Below, piece after piece: positions 20,425-35,776 of a stretch of DNA of 64,000 nucleotides. Positions within the stretch are counted from its first letter, which is position 1. Every line of letters starts with the position of its first letter. The DNA is taken from positions 1,976,052 to 2,040,051 of the forward strand of contig NZ_KB900536.1 in assembly GCF_000378965.1 (NCBI RefSeq), written 5' to 3'. The notes under the pieces are model-generated. The model did not search any database, was not told where the DNA came from, and saw only the letters and a list, made by a program, of their open reading frames with translations. Source of the stretch: Thioalkalivibrio thiocyanodenitrificans ARhD 1 (lineage in GTDB: Bacteria; Pseudomonadota; Gammaproteobacteria; Ectothiorhodospirales; Ectothiorhodospiraceae). A program made the translations under genes and the position numbers.

Positions 20425-21963
20425 ATGAGCTTTAGAACATTCGTCCGCACTCTGACCGTGCTGCTGCTGATGCTTGCCCTGAACGGCTGCGGCGGCGGCA
20501 GCGGGAGCGGCTTCAACGCCAACGAGAGCTGGGGGATTCAGATCGAGGTACTGCCGCAGCAGACCGTGCCCGTGAATCTGCTTGGCTGGGACCCGTGCCT
20601 GTCGATCGACTGCTTCAATACCGTGGAGGTCAACGTGATCGTGACCGATCACCTGGGCAACCCGGTGCCGCAGGGTACCGACGTAGCCCTGGATATGAGC
20701 ACGGTCGGCCACGGCTACCTCACCCGGCTGGACGATCCCGAGACGGAGGACATCAACGAGTTCACCGGGCGCGATGACGACGGCAACATCGTCGCCCGCA
20801 TGGGCCAGGGGGTGGCGCCGACCAGCGGTGGCATCGCCAAGTTCTTTTTCACCAGCAACGAGAATCCCGGCGACGTGCGCCTGACCGCATCGGTGACCGC
20901 GCCCACCGGGGCGGTGGTCTCCCGCCGGACAACCCTGACCGTCGGCACCGGCACAGGAGGGCTGCCCACCCAGGTGTTGCTGGCTTTCAGCGATGGGGAC
21001 GTCCTGTTCACCCAGGATGTCAACGCCGTCCCGAAGCAGACGCGGGGCGTCGCCCTCGTCACTGACGAGAAGGGTTTCGGCGTGGCAGACCCGGAAGAAG
21101 GCGACAACAACGTGCTCGTCGAGATCATCGCCGGCCCCGGCGCGGGCGAGCACCTGATCGGAGAAAACGCCAATGGGGAGCGCATGGGCGGCAGCGCCCT
21201 GCTGCTGCCCACAGAAGACGGCAAGGCGGTGTTCACTGTCGTGTCCGGCAATCAGCCAGGGCTGGTGGTGCTCCGCGCCACCGCCGACGGCGACGACAAC
21301 AACGTGGACGATGTCATCCTGCAACCGGTGGTCAACCATGCGGACATCCTGGTCACCAGCACCGGCCTGAATCCCACCCTGCAGATCCTCACCACGGAAC
21401 TGCCGGACGGCAACTTCGGCGACAGCTATGCCGCCCAGCTCCAGGCCTCCCAGGGTGTACCCCCATACAACTGGCTGGTCATCGGCGGCCAGCTGCCCCC
21501 GGGCCTGGCGCTCGACCCCAACACCGGAGTGATCCAGGGGTTCCAGACGAACTTCCCCGGCAACTACTGCTTCCTGGTGCAGGTCACCGACAGCACCACG
21601 CCGCAACCGGAGCAGGCCAGCCGCGCACTCTGCATCAACATTGACGGAGAACGCCCCCCGTCGACCCTTCAGATCCGGCAGTCCACATTCAACCTGCCCG
21701 CCGCCTGCGCCGGTGAATCCTATGCCCAGACACTCGGCGCCACCGGCGGCACGCCGCCTTACTCGTGGACCCTGGACTACACGCCGCCCGCAGGCGCCAC
21801 CGACTGGCTGGAGTTGAGCGGCAGCGGCGTGCTCTTCGGCACCCCGGTGGATCCCGATGACATCGGTATCTTCAACCTGGGGATCACCGTCAGCGACGAC
21901 GGCAACCAGGAGGCAATCGGCACCATCCAGCTGGAGGTACTTCCGAGCGGGAGCTGCCCGTAA
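20425..21963 (+). CDS. Ig-like-domain lipoprotein between pilQ and aroK
   Basis: A 512-residue exported protein with a signal peptide and lipobox ALNGC followed by a GGGSGSG linker. The N-terminal half resembles bacterial Ig-like (invasin/Big type) domains: VNVIVTDHLGNPVPQGTDVA, then VRLTASVTAPTGAVVS. The C-terminal half holds two putative-Ig repeats: YAAQLQASQGVPPYNWLVIG with LPPGLALDPNTGVIQG, and YAQTLGATGGTPPYSWTLD. A ribosome site AAGGGAG precedes the ATG. The location suggests a pilus-linked or surface adhesion role, but that is inference. A strong terminator closes it. Confidence 0.85.
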   Translation: MSFRTFVRTLTVLLLMLALNGCGGGSGSGFNANESWGIQIEVLPQQTVPVNLLGWDPCLSIDCFNTVEVNVIVTDHLGNPVPQGTDVALDMSTVGHGYLTRLDDPETEDINEFTGRDDDGNIVARMGQGVAPTSGGIAKFFFTSNENPGDVRLTASVTAPTGAVVSRRTTLTVGTGTGGLPTQVLLAFSDGDVLFTQDVNAVPKQTRGVALVTDEKGFGVADPEEGDNNVLVEIIAGPGAGEHLIGENANGERMGGSALLLPTEDGKAVFTVVSGNQPGLVVLRATADGDDNNVDDVILQPVVNHADILVTSTGLNPTLQILTTELPDGNFGDSYAAQLQASQGVPPYNWLVIGGQLPPGLALDPNTGVIQGFQTNFPGNYCFLVQVTDSTTPQPEQASRALCINIDGERPPSTLQIRQSTFNLPAACAGESYAQTLGATGGTPPYSWTLDYTPPAGATDWLELSGSGVLFGTPVDPDDIGIFNLGITVSDDGNQEAIGTIQLEVLPSGSCP

Positions 21964-21995
21964 ACCGCGGCTCGGTCACCCGATCCGCGCAACCT

Positions 21996-22026
21996 GGCGC
22001 CCGCCCCACGGCGGGCGCCCTTGTTT
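21996..22026 (+). terminator. Intrinsic terminator after the pil/lipoprotein unit
   Basis: GGCGCCCGCC (21996-22005), loop CCAC, GGCGGGCGCC (22010-22019), then CTTGTTT. A perfect 10-bp GC stem with a short T-rich tail. It ends only a few bases before the aroK ATG. Confidence 0.85.
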
Positions 22027-22032
22027 GAGCAC

Positions 22033-22572
22033 ATGACAGACAAGGCCAACATCATCCTGATCGGCCCCATGGGGGCGGGAAAGTCCACCATCGGACGGCA
22101 ACTGGCCGCCGCCCTGCACCTGCCCTTCCGGGACAGCGACCGGGAGATCGAGAAACGCACCGGGGTGGATATCCCCACCATCTTCGAGTTCGAGGGCGAA
22201 GAGGGCTTTCGAGACCGCGAGTCCGCCATGCTGGAAGCACTTTGCGCCGAGCGCGGCGTGGTGCTGGCCACCGGCGGCGGCGCGGTGATGCGCGAAGGCA
22301 ACCGCGCCCTGCTTCGGGACTGCGGCCTGGTCGTCTACCTCAGGACCCCGGTGAAGATCCAGCTGCGCCGCACCGCCCGGGACCGCAACCGCCCCCTTCT
22401 GCAGACCGAGGACCCCAGGGCCCGGCTGGAGGAACTGATGCGCATCCGCGACCCCCTGTACCGGGAAATCGCGGATCTGGTGGTGGACACGGACCGCGAC
22501 TCGGTGCGCAAGGTGGTGCAGGCCATCGCCCGGCATTACCGGCAGCATGCGTCAAGCCGAGATGCAGACTAG
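22033..22572 (+). CDS. aroK: Shikimate kinase
   Basis: A 179-residue P-loop kinase phosphorylating shikimate in aromatic amino-acid synthesis. Walker A is [16 protein letters not shown] binds shikimate and magnesium; FRDRES and LATGGGAV are conserved; the lid is [12 protein letters not shown] chose the ATG at 22033 ([12 protein letters not shown]); a TTG at 22021 overlaps the terminator tail. No good Shine-Dalgarno is visible and the terminator leaves no space for a promoter. The TAG stop touches the nonamer hairpin. Confidence 0.96.
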   Translation: MTDKANIILIGPMGAGKSTIGRQLAAALHLPFRDSDREIEKRTGVDIPTIFEFEGEEGFRDRESAMLEALCAERGVVLATGGGAVMREGNRALLRDCGLVVYLRTPVKIQLRRTARDRNRPLLQTEDPRARLEELMRIRDPLYREIADLVVDTDRDSVRKVVQAIARHYRQHASSRDAD

Positions 22573-22707
22573 TCACAGAGGTCACAGAGGTCACAGAGGT
22601 CACAGAGAGTGTGCGGACGGACACCGGAAGCCAGAAGCCTGCCGTCCCTGCGGTGCCCCTCGCGGTGACCGGTTGCCCCCGCTCCGTGACCTCTGTGACC
22701 TCTGTGG
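22573..22707. repeat. Nonamer-repeat hairpin, aroK/aroB (TCACAGAGG type)
   Basis: The left arm (22573-22607) is four near-perfect tandem copies of TCACAGAGG. The right arm (22682-22707) is the inverted equivalent, about 2.7 copies, with one change (CTCCGTGACC). The 74-base spacer is GC-rich. Architecture is like the heptamer hairpins but the repeat period is nine. The arms can pair in more than one register. Confidence 0.85.
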
Positions 22708-22749
22708 CGCATACGGGCCTTTGCTTCCAGCCGCGCCTGCGGTTACCCC

Positions 22750-22793
22750 GGAATCCTGTTAATCTTGAACGTCCTGTCCATCCTGCCCATTCG
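22750..22793. repeat. Single array of AATCCTGTT-like units upstream of aroB
   Basis: The stretch reads AATCCTGTT, AATCTTGAAC, GTCCTGTCC, ATCCTGCCC, degenerate nine-to-ten-base units on the pyrimidine-rich side. They are the complement of the units in the tsaD/rpsU element. No partner arm is visible nearby, so this is either a half element or pairs weakly elsewhere. Confidence 0.4.
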
Positions 22794-22800
22794 ACTTCCC

Positions 22801-23886
22801 ATGCAGACCCTGACCGTAGAACTCGGCGAGCGCAGCTATCCCATCCACATCGGGCGCGGCCTGCTCGACGAGCCCGAACGCTTCGCGCCCCATATCCGCG
22901 GCCGGCGGGTGATGATCGTCACCAACGAGACGGTGGCCCCCCTGTACCTCGACCGGGTCAGGCGCACCCTGCGCGATTTCCGGGCCGAGACCGTGATCCT
23001 GCCGGACGGCGAAGCCTACAAGACCCTGGACACACTGAACCGCATCTACACGGCGCTGCTGGAGGGGCGTTTCGACCGCAAGGCCACCCTGGTGGCCCTG
23101 GGCGGCGGGGTGGTGGGCGACATCACGGGCTTCGCCGCCGCCAGCTACCAGCGGGGCGTGGATTTCATCCAGGTGCCCACCACCCTGCTCTCCCAGGTGG
23201 ATTCCTCCGTCGGCGGCAAGACCGGCGTCAACCACCCCCTGGGCAAGAACATGATCGGCGCCTTCCACCAGCCGCGCTGCGTGGTGATCGACACCGACAC
23301 CCTGGACACCCTGCCCGACCGGGAACTGCGCGCCGGGATCGCCGAGGTGATCAAGTACGGCCTGATCTGTGACCGGTCGTTCTTCGAGTGGCTGGAACAG
23401 CACATGGACGGGCTGCTGGCCCGGGACCCGGACACCCTTGCCTACGCCATCCACCGTTCCTGCCAGGACAAGGCGCGGGTGGTGGCCGAGGACGAGCGCG
23501 AAGGCGGACGCCGTGCCATCCTCAACCTGGGGCACACCTTCGGACATGCCATTGAAACCGGCATGGGTTACGGGGTGTGGCTGCACGGCGAGGGCGTGGC
23601 GGCCGGCATGGTCATGGCAGCGCGCATGTCCCGGCGCCTGGGCTGGATCGATGCGCAGGACCTGGAGCGCACGGAACGCCTGATCCGCGCCGCGGGCCTG
23701 CCCGGGGAACCACCGCCGGAACTCCCGGCGCAGCGCTTCAGGGAACTCATGTCCGTGGACAAGAAGGTCCTGGACGGCCAGCTTCGCCTGGTGCTCCTGC
23801 GCGGCATCGGCGAAGCGGTGGTGACCGGTGAGTTCGACCCGCAGGCGCTGGAGGACACGCTCAATGAAGTGCGAAGTGGGAATTGA
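22801..23886 (+). CDS. aroB: 3-Dehydroquinate synthase
   Basis: A 361-residue NAD- and zinc-dependent enzyme converting DAHP to 3-dehydroquinate. The nucleotide motif is [34 protein letters not shown] and the zinc-ligand histidines in [11 protein letters not shown] and [11 protein letters not shown] are present. The ATG at 22801 ([10 protein letters not shown]) gives the usual length; a TTG 36 bases earlier is possible. No Shine-Dalgarno is visible. The last codons (NEVRSGN) and the stop are encoded inside the next repeat element. Confidence 0.97.
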   Translation: MQTLTVELGERSYPIHIGRGLLDEPERFAPHIRGRRVMIVTNETVAPLYLDRVRRTLRDFRAETVILPDGEAYKTLDTLNRIYTALLEGRFDRKATLVALGGGVVGDITGFAAASYQRGVDFIQVPTTLLSQVDSSVGGKTGVNHPLGKNMIGAFHQPRCVVIDTDTLDTLPDRELRAGIAEVIKYGLICDRSFFEWLEQHMDGLLARDPDTLAYAIHRSCQDKARVVAEDEREGGRRAILNLGHTFGHAIETGMGYGVWLHGEGVAAGMVMAARMSRRLGWIDAQDLERTERLIRAAGLPGEPPPELPAQRFRELMSVDKKVLDGQLRLVLLRGIGEAVVTGEFDPQALEDTLNEVRSGN

Positions 23887-23958
23887 GAAGTGCGAAATTG
23901 AGGCCTGCAATCCGGCGACTTTGACTTCCCAATTCTCAATTCACACTTCTCACTTCAT
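23864..23958. repeat. Heptamer-repeat hairpin, aroB/dgt (GAAGTGN type)
   Basis: The left arm starts at ATGAAGTG inside aroB (23864) and runs through GAAGTGC, GAAGTGG, GAATTGA, GAAGTGC. The right arm ends at 23958 and its reverse complement also starts ATGAAGTG, then AGAAGTG, TGAATTG, AGAATTG. Further units (CCCACTTCTGACTTCAC) continue to the dgt start. The aroB TGA is in the left arm. Confidence 0.85.
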
Positions 23959-23979
23959 ACCCCACTTCTGACTTCACGC

Positions 23980-25137
23980 ATGAACGACACCCCTCTCGCT
24001 CCCTACGCCGCCAGCGATGCGACCAGCCGGGGGCGGCTGCATGCCGAACCGGCGCCGCGGTACCGCGGCGCCTATCAGCGCGACCGGGATCGCATTGTCC
24101 ACTCCACGGCGTTCCGCAGGCTGGAGTACAAGACACAGGTGTTCGTGAATCACGAGGGGGACCTGTTTCGCACCCGGCTCACCCACTCCCTGGAAGTCGC
24201 ACAGATCGCCCGCTCCATCGCCCGCGTACTGCGGCTCCATGAAGACCTGACCGAGGCCATCGCGCTCGCCCACGACCTGGGCCACACCCCCTTCGGCCAC
24301 GCGGGCCAGGACGCCCTGAACCGCTGCCTTTCGGCGTTTGGCGGTTTCGAGCACAACCTGCAGTCTCTGCGCGTGGTGGACAAGCTGGAATGCCGCTACG
24401 CGGAGTTCGACGGACTCAATCTCACGTTCGAAACGCGCGAGGGCATTCTCAAGCACTGCCCGCTGTCCATCGCCCGGGAACTGGGCGATGTGGGCAGGCG
24501 CTTCCTCGAACGCCGGCAACCGGCGCTGGAAGCGCAGGTAACGAACCTGGCAGACGAGATCGCGTACAACAATCACGACGTGGATGACGGCATTCGCGCC
24601 GGGCTGATCTCCATCGAACAGCTCATGGACATCACCCTGTTCCGGCGGGAATACGACACCGTGCATGCGCGCTACCCCGCGCTGGACGAAAAGCGCACGC
24701 GCCACGAAGTCATCCGGCGCATGATCAATCGCCTGGTATGCGATCTGGTGGACACCAGCTTGGCGCGCATCCGTGACGCCGACCCAGGGGGCCCCGACGA
24801 TGTACGCGCGTGGCCGGCCCCCCTGATCGGGTTCAGCGACGGCATGCGCGGTGAAAGTCTTGAACTCAAGCGGTTCCTGCGCGAGCATCTGTACCGCCAC
24901 GAACAGGTGGCGCACATGACCCGCAAGGCCGACCGGATCATCGACCTGCTGTTCGCCGCCTACATGGAGGATATCCGCCTGCTTCCCGCCGAACATCAGA
25001 CGCAGGCCCAACGGTTTGCAGCGCAACACGGCGAGGCGGGCCGCGCCCGCGCGGTGGCCGACTACATCGCCGGCATGACCGACCGCTTCGCCATCGCCGA
25101 GTACGCCCGGCTCTCCCACCCCGAGACCCTTCCATGA
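23980..25137 (+). CDS. dgt: dGTP triphosphohydrolase-like HD protein
   Basis: A 385-residue HD-domain phosphohydrolase of the Dgt-like family, which removes triphosphate from deoxynucleotides. Metal ligands are H in [17 protein letters not shown] in [15 protein letters not shown], and D in [35 protein letters not shown] is the usual N-terminal block. Substrate preference cannot be told from sequence. The ATG comes directly after the pyrimidine-rich repeat arm with no ribosome site. The stop overlaps the next gene as ATGA. Confidence 0.94.
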   Translation: MNDTPLAPYAASDATSRGRLHAEPAPRYRGAYQRDRDRIVHSTAFRRLEYKTQVFVNHEGDLFRTRLTHSLEVAQIARSIARVLRLHEDLTEAIALAHDLGHTPFGHAGQDALNRCLSAFGGFEHNLQSLRVVDKLECRYAEFDGLNLTFETREGILKHCPLSIARELGDVGRRFLERRQPALEAQVTNLADEIAYNNHDVDDGIRAGLISIEQLMDITLFRREYDTVHARYPALDEKRTRHEVIRRMINRLVCDLVDTSLARIRDADPGGPDDVRAWPAPLIGFSDGMRGESLELKRFLREHLYRHEQVAHMTRKADRIIDLLFAAYMEDIRLLPAEHQTQAQRFAAQHGEAGRARAVADYIAGMTDRFAIAEYARLSHPETLP

Positions 25138-26621
25138 CGCAAGACGCCCACGAAACGGCCGATGACATGCTCACCATGGACACCCTGCTGCGCCACGGGC
25201 TGGAGCAGCAGCCGTTTGACGCAACGGCGGGCGAAAGCTTTCTGTACACCGACCCGGCCCTGGACATGGTGGTCGGGGTGCTGCTGGAGCACCTGCGCAA
25301 CGACGACAGCTTGCTGCTGCTCAAAGGCGACGCGGGCGCCGGCAAGAGCACCCAGTTGCTGCGCCTGCTGGGTCGGGGCGCGGATGCCCTGGAGTTCTGT
25401 GCCTTCAAGGCACGTCCCGGCACCAGCTTCGCGGCCGTCGACTTCACCATCCGGAAGTACTGGGACCGATTCGCCGACGGTGAACCGGTGGCCCTGGAAG
25501 AACTGCTCTGCAAGGTGGTGGCCACGGGCCGACGTCCCGTGGTGGTCATCGATGATGCCCATCACCTGGACGCGGAGATCCTGTCGGAACTGGCGCGGGT
25601 CCGCCGCGAGGTGCGCCACCAGTGCGATGTGATGCCGGGCCTGCTGCTGGTCGGCGACCCCGTCCTGGAGGTACGACTGGAACAGGCATCCGAGGCGGAT
25701 GCACCGAAGGAACCCCACATCAGCGTGCAGTTGCGGCCGCTGACCCGGGAGCAGACCGAGGCCTACCTGCGGCATCGCCTGCAAGCGGCGGGCGCGGACG
25801 ACCCGGATCTGCTCGGCGGCGATGCCGCCCTGACCATACATCTGGAATCCGGGGGCCTGCCACTCAGGATGAATGCGGCGGCCAACCGTCAGCTGCGATC
25901 TCTTGCCACGGCGTCAGGCGTGCGGGCGAAGCCGTCGACGCCGCGGCAACCGAAACCGCCGGTATGGCAGCATCGGTGGTTCCGGCCTGTCATGCTTGTC
26001 ATCGTGGCTGTCGGCGCGGTCGCCATCCTGTTGAGTATCTTCTCCTCACCGGATGAACCCCTGGAAACCCGTGAACTCCTGGTGCTGCCGGAACCCCGCC
26101 CTCTCACGCCGCCGCCTCCCGTGCAGCCGGAGCCGCAGGCCGAAACGCCTCCGGCGCGCGACACCCCGCCCGAACCCCTGGCCGAAACGCCGGCAGAACC
26201 ACCCCCGCCCGAGACCCCGCCGTCGCCGGAGGCCCGACCCGAGCCGGCGGACCCCGCCCCGGCCGCCGAGCCACCAGTCGAAGCACCCCCGGCGCCGGCC
26301 CGGGCACAGGAAACCGCCGCGCTGCATGACGCCATCTGGATCCGGGAGCAGCCAGCCGGGTATTACACCATCCAGGTGCTGGGCCTGTCGGACCTCCAGG
26401 CGCTGCGCCGCTACGGCCGCGAACAGGGGCTGGACATGGAACTGGCCTGGTTCCGGACGCTGCGCGACGGCCAGGACTGGTACGTACTGGTGGCCGGGCG
26501 GTATCCGGACGCCGATACCGCCCGGGCAGCCATCGCCGGCCTGCCGGAGGCCGTGCGGCGCCACCAGCCCTGGGTCCGCAGCTTCGGATCGGTCCAGGAG
26601 GCCATGGCTTCGGCTCGTTAG
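25134..26621 (+). CDS. DamX-like AAA ATPase with SPOR domain
   Basis: A 495-residue inner-membrane protein: N-terminal ATPase module (Walker [11 protein letters not shown], Walker [12 protein letters not shown]), one membrane helix around residues 283-303 ([18 protein letters not shown]), a long proline/glutamate/alanine-rich linker (about 310-395) and a C-terminal SPOR domain ([19 protein letters not shown]). SPOR domains bind denuded septal glycan, so a cell-division role is expected. The position after aroB is the damX locus of relatives. The TAG stop lies in the GTGAGGC repeat. Confidence 0.9.
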   Translation: MTQDAHETADDMLTMDTLLRHGLEQQPFDATAGESFLYTDPALDMVVGVLLEHLRNDDSLLLLKGDAGAGKSTQLLRLLGRGADALEFCAFKARPGTSFAAVDFTIRKYWDRFADGEPVALEELLCKVVATGRRPVVVIDDAHHLDAEILSELARVRREVRHQCDVMPGLLLVGDPVLEVRLEQASEADAPKEPHISVQLRPLTREQTEAYLRHRLQAAGADDPDLLGGDAALTIHLESGGLPLRMNAAANRQLRSLATASGVRAKPSTPRQPKPPVWQHRWFRPVMLVIVAVGAVAILLSIFSSPDEPLETRELLVLPEPRPLTPPPPVQPEPQAETPPARDTPPEPLAETPAEPPPPETPPSPEARPEPADPAPAAEPPVEAPPAPARAQETAALHDAIWIREQPAGYYTIQVLGLSDLQALRRYGREQGLDMELAWFRTLRDGQDWYVLVAGRYPDADTARAAIAGLPEAVRRHQPWVRSFGSVQEAMASAR

Positions 26622-26790
26622 GCGTGAGGCGTGAGGCGTGAGGCGTGAGGCGTAATAACCGTGCCCAGGGATGCTAGTGCCTGCCAATCATTCCCTCATC
26701 CTCATGGGGAAGAACCGGGGTGGGGGTGATTTCACCCCTCCCGCCTAACACCTATCGCCTCACGTCTCCCTTACCACTAACCCCTCACCC
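26617..26790. repeat. Heptamer-repeat hairpin, damX-like/gltB (GTGAGGC type)
   Basis: The left arm (26617-26658) is GTTAGGC, four perfect GTGAGGC and GTAATAA. The right arm (26742-26790), read in reverse complement, gives GGGGTGA, GGGGTTA, GTGGTAA, GGGAGAC, GTGAGGC, GATAGGT, GTTAGGC, keeping heptamer phase. A small perfect hairpin (GGGGTGA-TT-TCACCCC, 26723-26738) lies between the arms. The upstream stop codon is in the first heptamer. Confidence 0.85.
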
Positions 26791-26801
26791 CCAAGAGCCA
26801 T

Positions 26802-26830
26802 TTGAACGGGTCTCCCAAGCCCACTATACT
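26802..26830 (+). promoter_or_regulatory. Sigma-70 promoter of gltB
   Basis: TTGAAC (26802-26807) and TATACT (26825-26830) are separated by exactly 17 bases, about 95 bases before the gltB start. It begins 12 bases after the right arm of the repeat hairpin. Confidence 0.75.
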
Positions 26831-26925
26831 GTCGATCCTTTTGGCCGTGACTTTTTCCCGGCCCCCCGACTGTCATCGGTGGCCTGGTGCCTCGCCCCGG
26901 GCCACGCGCCTGGGAGACACCATCA

Positions 26926-31395
<4,470 letters not shown>

Positions 31396-31400
31396 CGGCA

Positions 31401-31477
31401 GCAGAGACAAGGGGCAAGATACAAGAGACAAGTGGGTTTATCCTTCTTGTATCCTGCCTCTTGGATCTTGTCTCTGC
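31401..31477. repeat. Heptamer-repeat hairpin, gltB/dnaG (NNNCAAG type)
   Basis: A 36-base left arm (31401-31436: GCAGAGACAAG, then GGGCAAG, ATACAAG, AGACAAG) and a 36-base right arm (31442-31477: reverse complement GCAGAGACAAG, ATCCAAG, AGGCAGG, ATACAAG) with a five-base loop TTTAT. The outer 11 base pairs are perfect. The right arm ends six bases before the dnaG ATG, so it covers the ribosome-binding region. Confidence 0.85.
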
Positions 31478-31483
31478 GCCTTC

Positions 31484-33262
31484 ATGATCCCGCAGCATTT
31501 CATCGATGAACTCCTCGCCCGCACGGATATCGTGGAGGTCATCAACGCCCGCGTCACCCTGAAGAAACAGGGGCGTGAATACGCCGCCTGCTGCCCGTTC
31601 CATGGGGAAAAGACCCCCTCCTTCTTCGTCACCCCCGCCAAGCAGTTCTACCACTGCTTCGGCTGCGGCGCCCACGGCACCGCCATCACCTTCCTCATGG
31701 AACACGACAACCTCTCCTTCCCGGAAGCCGTCGAGGAACTGGCGCGTCTGGCGGGCATGGAGGTGCCCCGAGAACACGGAGCCGGGGAGCGGACCGAGGA
31801 CCACCGCCCCCTGTATGACGCCCTGGAGGCCGCGGCGGAACACTATGCCAGGGCCCTGCGCACCAGCCCCGAGGCGGTGGACTACCTCAAGGGGCGCGGG
31901 CTCTCCGGCGAGATCGCCCGGGACTTCCGGCTGGGCTACGCACCCGACGCCTGGGATGGCCTGCTCTCGGTGCTCACGCCCCGGTTCGAGGAAAAACTGC
32001 TGATCGAGGCGGGGCTCGCCATCCGCAAGGAAGGCGGCCAGACCTACGACCGCTTCCGGGCCCGCATCATGTTCCCCATCCGGGACACCCGGAGTCGGGT
32101 CATCGGCTTCGGTGGGCGCATCCTGGGCCAGGGAGAGCCCAAGTACCTGAACTCCCCCGAGACCCCCGTGTTCCACAAGGGTCAGCAACTCTACGGCCTG
32201 TACGAGGCCCGCCGGACCAACACACGGCTCGACCGGTTACTGGTGGTGGAAGGCTACATGGACGTGATCGCCCTGGCCCAGCACGGCATCACCCACGCAG
32301 TGGCCACCCTCGGCACGGCCACCACCCGGGAACACCTGGAGCGGCTGTTCCGGGCCGTACCGAGGCTGGTGTTCTGCTTCGACGGCGATGCGGCGGGGCG
32401 CAAGGCGGCCTGGCGGGCCCTGGAACAGGCCCTGCCGGTGATGCGTGACGGGCGCGAGGCGGCCTTCCTGTTCCTGCCGGAGGGGGAGGACCCGGACAGC
32501 CTGGTGCGCAGTGCGGGTGCGGACGGTTTCGCGGCCCTGGAGAGAGACGCCCAGGCACTGACCGATGCGTTCCTGGAAGGCCTGCGGGAACGCTTCGACG
32601 ACACCACCCGGGAGGGCCGGGCACGGCTGGGGACCGAGGCCGCCCGACTGCTCAGGGAGATGCCCGAAGGGCTGCTCAAGACCCAGCTTGTCAACGACCT
32701 GGCGCGCCTGTGCGGGCTCTCGCCGGAACAGTTTTCCGCCCGCACCGCCCCATCCGGCAGGCCAGACGTCCCGCCTTCCGGCTACCGTTCATCCGCCCCG
32801 AAAGAACGTCCATCGCCCCGGCGGCTTGACATCACCCCGGTTCGCCTGGCCCTGTCCCTTCTGCTCGCGGAACCCCCGCTGGCCGGGCAGGTCAATGACT
32901 GGGCTTTCCTGCGCGGGAGCCCGATTCCGGGGGCGGAGCTGCTTGCCCAGGTCATTGAAACCCTGAAAAACACCCCCAATTTGACCACAGCGGCCCTTCT
33001 GGAACGCTGGCGGGCCAGCGATGAGGGCCGCTTTCTACTAAAATTGGCGCAATGGCGGCCACCCCGGGGAGATGATGCCGCACCCGCCCGCATGCTGAAT
33101 GACGCCATCAGCCGACTCCGCGGCATGCACGATGAGCAGCGCGCGACGGCCCTACTTGAAAAGGCGGCCCGCGAATCCTTGAGCGACGCGGAGAAGCAAG
33201 AACTGAAGCGCCTTCTGGCCGCCCGGAACGGGGCGGACGGGGGCGGTGAATCTGGAAGTTAG
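31484..33262 (+). CDS. dnaG: DNA primase
   Basis: A 592-residue primase making RNA primers for replication. The CHC2 zinc finger is [12 protein letters not shown] with [12 protein letters not shown]; the N-terminal catalytic region has [18 protein letters not shown] motifs are [13 protein letters not shown] and [12 protein letters not shown]; a C-terminal helicase-binding domain follows a proline/serine linker near residue 430. No Shine-Dalgarno precedes the ATG, which abuts the repeat hairpin. It should belong with rpsU and rpoD; rpsU is 23 kb away here. Confidence 0.97.
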   Translation: MIPQHFIDELLARTDIVEVINARVTLKKQGREYAACCPFHGEKTPSFFVTPAKQFYHCFGCGAHGTAITFLMEHDNLSFPEAVEELARLAGMEVPREHGAGERTEDHRPLYDALEAAAEHYARALRTSPEAVDYLKGRGLSGEIARDFRLGYAPDAWDGLLSVLTPRFEEKLLIEAGLAIRKEGGQTYDRFRARIMFPIRDTRSRVIGFGGRILGQGEPKYLNSPETPVFHKGQQLYGLYEARRTNTRLDRLLVVEGYMDVIALAQHGITHAVATLGTATTREHLERLFRAVPRLVFCFDGDAAGRKAAWRALEQALPVMRDGREAAFLFLPEGEDPDSLVRSAGADGFAALERDAQALTDAFLEGLRERFDDTTREGRARLGTEAARLLREMPEGLLKTQLVNDLARLCGLSPEQFSARTAPSGRPDVPPSGYRSSAPKERPSPRRLDITPVRLALSLLLAEPPLAGQVNDWAFLRGSPIPGAELLAQVIETLKNTPNLTTAALLERWRASDEGRFLLKLAQWRPPRGDDAAPARMLNDAISRLRGMHDEQRATALLEKAARESLSDAEKQELKRLLAARNGADGGGESGS

Positions 33263-33281
33263 GGAGCCTCAGGGCTATAAT
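33253..33281 (+). promoter_or_regulatory. Candidate internal promoter for rpoD
   Basis: A perfect TATAAT (33276-33281) lies 47 bases before the rpoD ATG, with only a weak -35 (TGGAAG, 33253-33258) 17 bases upstream, overlapping the dnaG stop. Separate rpoD promoters near the dnaG end are common in relatives. Confidence 0.5.
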
Positions 33282-33327
33282 AGGCGGTTTGGCTTCGGCC
33301 ACGTCTCATGTTTCGGGTAAATCGAAG

Positions 33328-35190
<1,863 letters not shown>

Positions 35191-35193
35191 ACG

Positions 35194-35264
35194 GTCTCAA
35201 GTACCACACGGCCGGTCTCGGACAGGAAGTTCCTTGAGACTTGCCACTTGAGACTTGCCACTGC
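35194..35264. repeat. Degenerate heptamer-repeat element, rpoD/tRNA-Ile
   Basis: The right arm (about 35230-35264) is well kept; its reverse complement reads CAAGTCT, CAAGTGG, CAAGTCT, CAAGGAA, the same type as at gltD/hemE. The left arm retains only TCTCAAGT and AGGAA among unrelated bases, so pairing is poor. It looks like a decayed copy. Confidence 0.65.
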
Positions 35265-35270
35265 TTTTAA

Positions 35271-35347
<77 letters not shown>

Positions 35348-35432
35348 TAAAATCATGAAGTTACGCTCCGTCCTCCAAGAAAATGCAACTCATGTTGACG
35401 GCTTGTAGTCACAATGATTCCAAGCTTAAGTA

Positions 35433-35472
35433 CGGGGGTCAGGGAAGGGGTCAAGTCTAGTATTGTATAGTA
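35433..35472. mobile_element. Possible end remnant of a REP/Y1-transposase-type element
   Basis: The motif GGGGTCAGGGAAGGGGTCAA, followed by GTCTAGTATTGTATAG, resembles the GGGGTCA-rich ends that flank REP-associated Y1 transposase genes in other proteobacteria. No transposase is present. The assignment rests on remembered resemblance only. Confidence 0.3.
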
Positions 35473-35711
35473 ATCCGCAGGAGAGGGAGTCGGGCATTGG
35501 AGTTCGAGGGGACGATTCAAGGAGCTGGGGCAACCAGCACACCTCCCCGGAACGGCCACCCTGCACGGGAACGACGGCGGTCACGGGCGGCGCGGCCGGC
35601 ATCGATCTTGCGGACAAGAAACGAGGCGCCCCGCGTTCTGCCCGGTCCTTCATCATGGACCCCGGTCCGGGCGGTGGCGATCAGACAGGCCGGAACTTTC
35701 AGGTGCGCCCA

Positions 35712-35741
35712 AGAAAACAGCCCCGGCGGTAACCGGGGCTG
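35712..35741 (-). terminator. Intrinsic terminator of the exported-protein gene
   Basis: CAGCCCCGG (35718-35726), loop of six, CCGGGGCTG (35733-35741). On the minus strand the stem is followed by TTTTCTT. Perfect 9-bp stem 36 bases after the stop codon. Confidence 0.8.
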
Positions 35742-35776
35742 CGTCCTGAGGGGAAAAGAAGCCTTCCGAAACAGCC

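Larger units (their letters stand above)
35348..35776. other. Non-coding gap after tRNA-Ile
   Basis: No convincing gene. It contains a GGGGTCA-type motif (next entry) and a terminator for the minus-strand gene at the right end. I searched the following sequence by eye for a repeat of the tRNA 3' end and saw none, so there is no evidence of a tRNA-integrated island here. Confidence 0.55.

Noticed and set aside
22573-22707. CRISPR array at the TCACAGAGG repeats
   Set aside because: Units are contiguous nine-base tandem copies with no unique spacers and no cas genes nearby.
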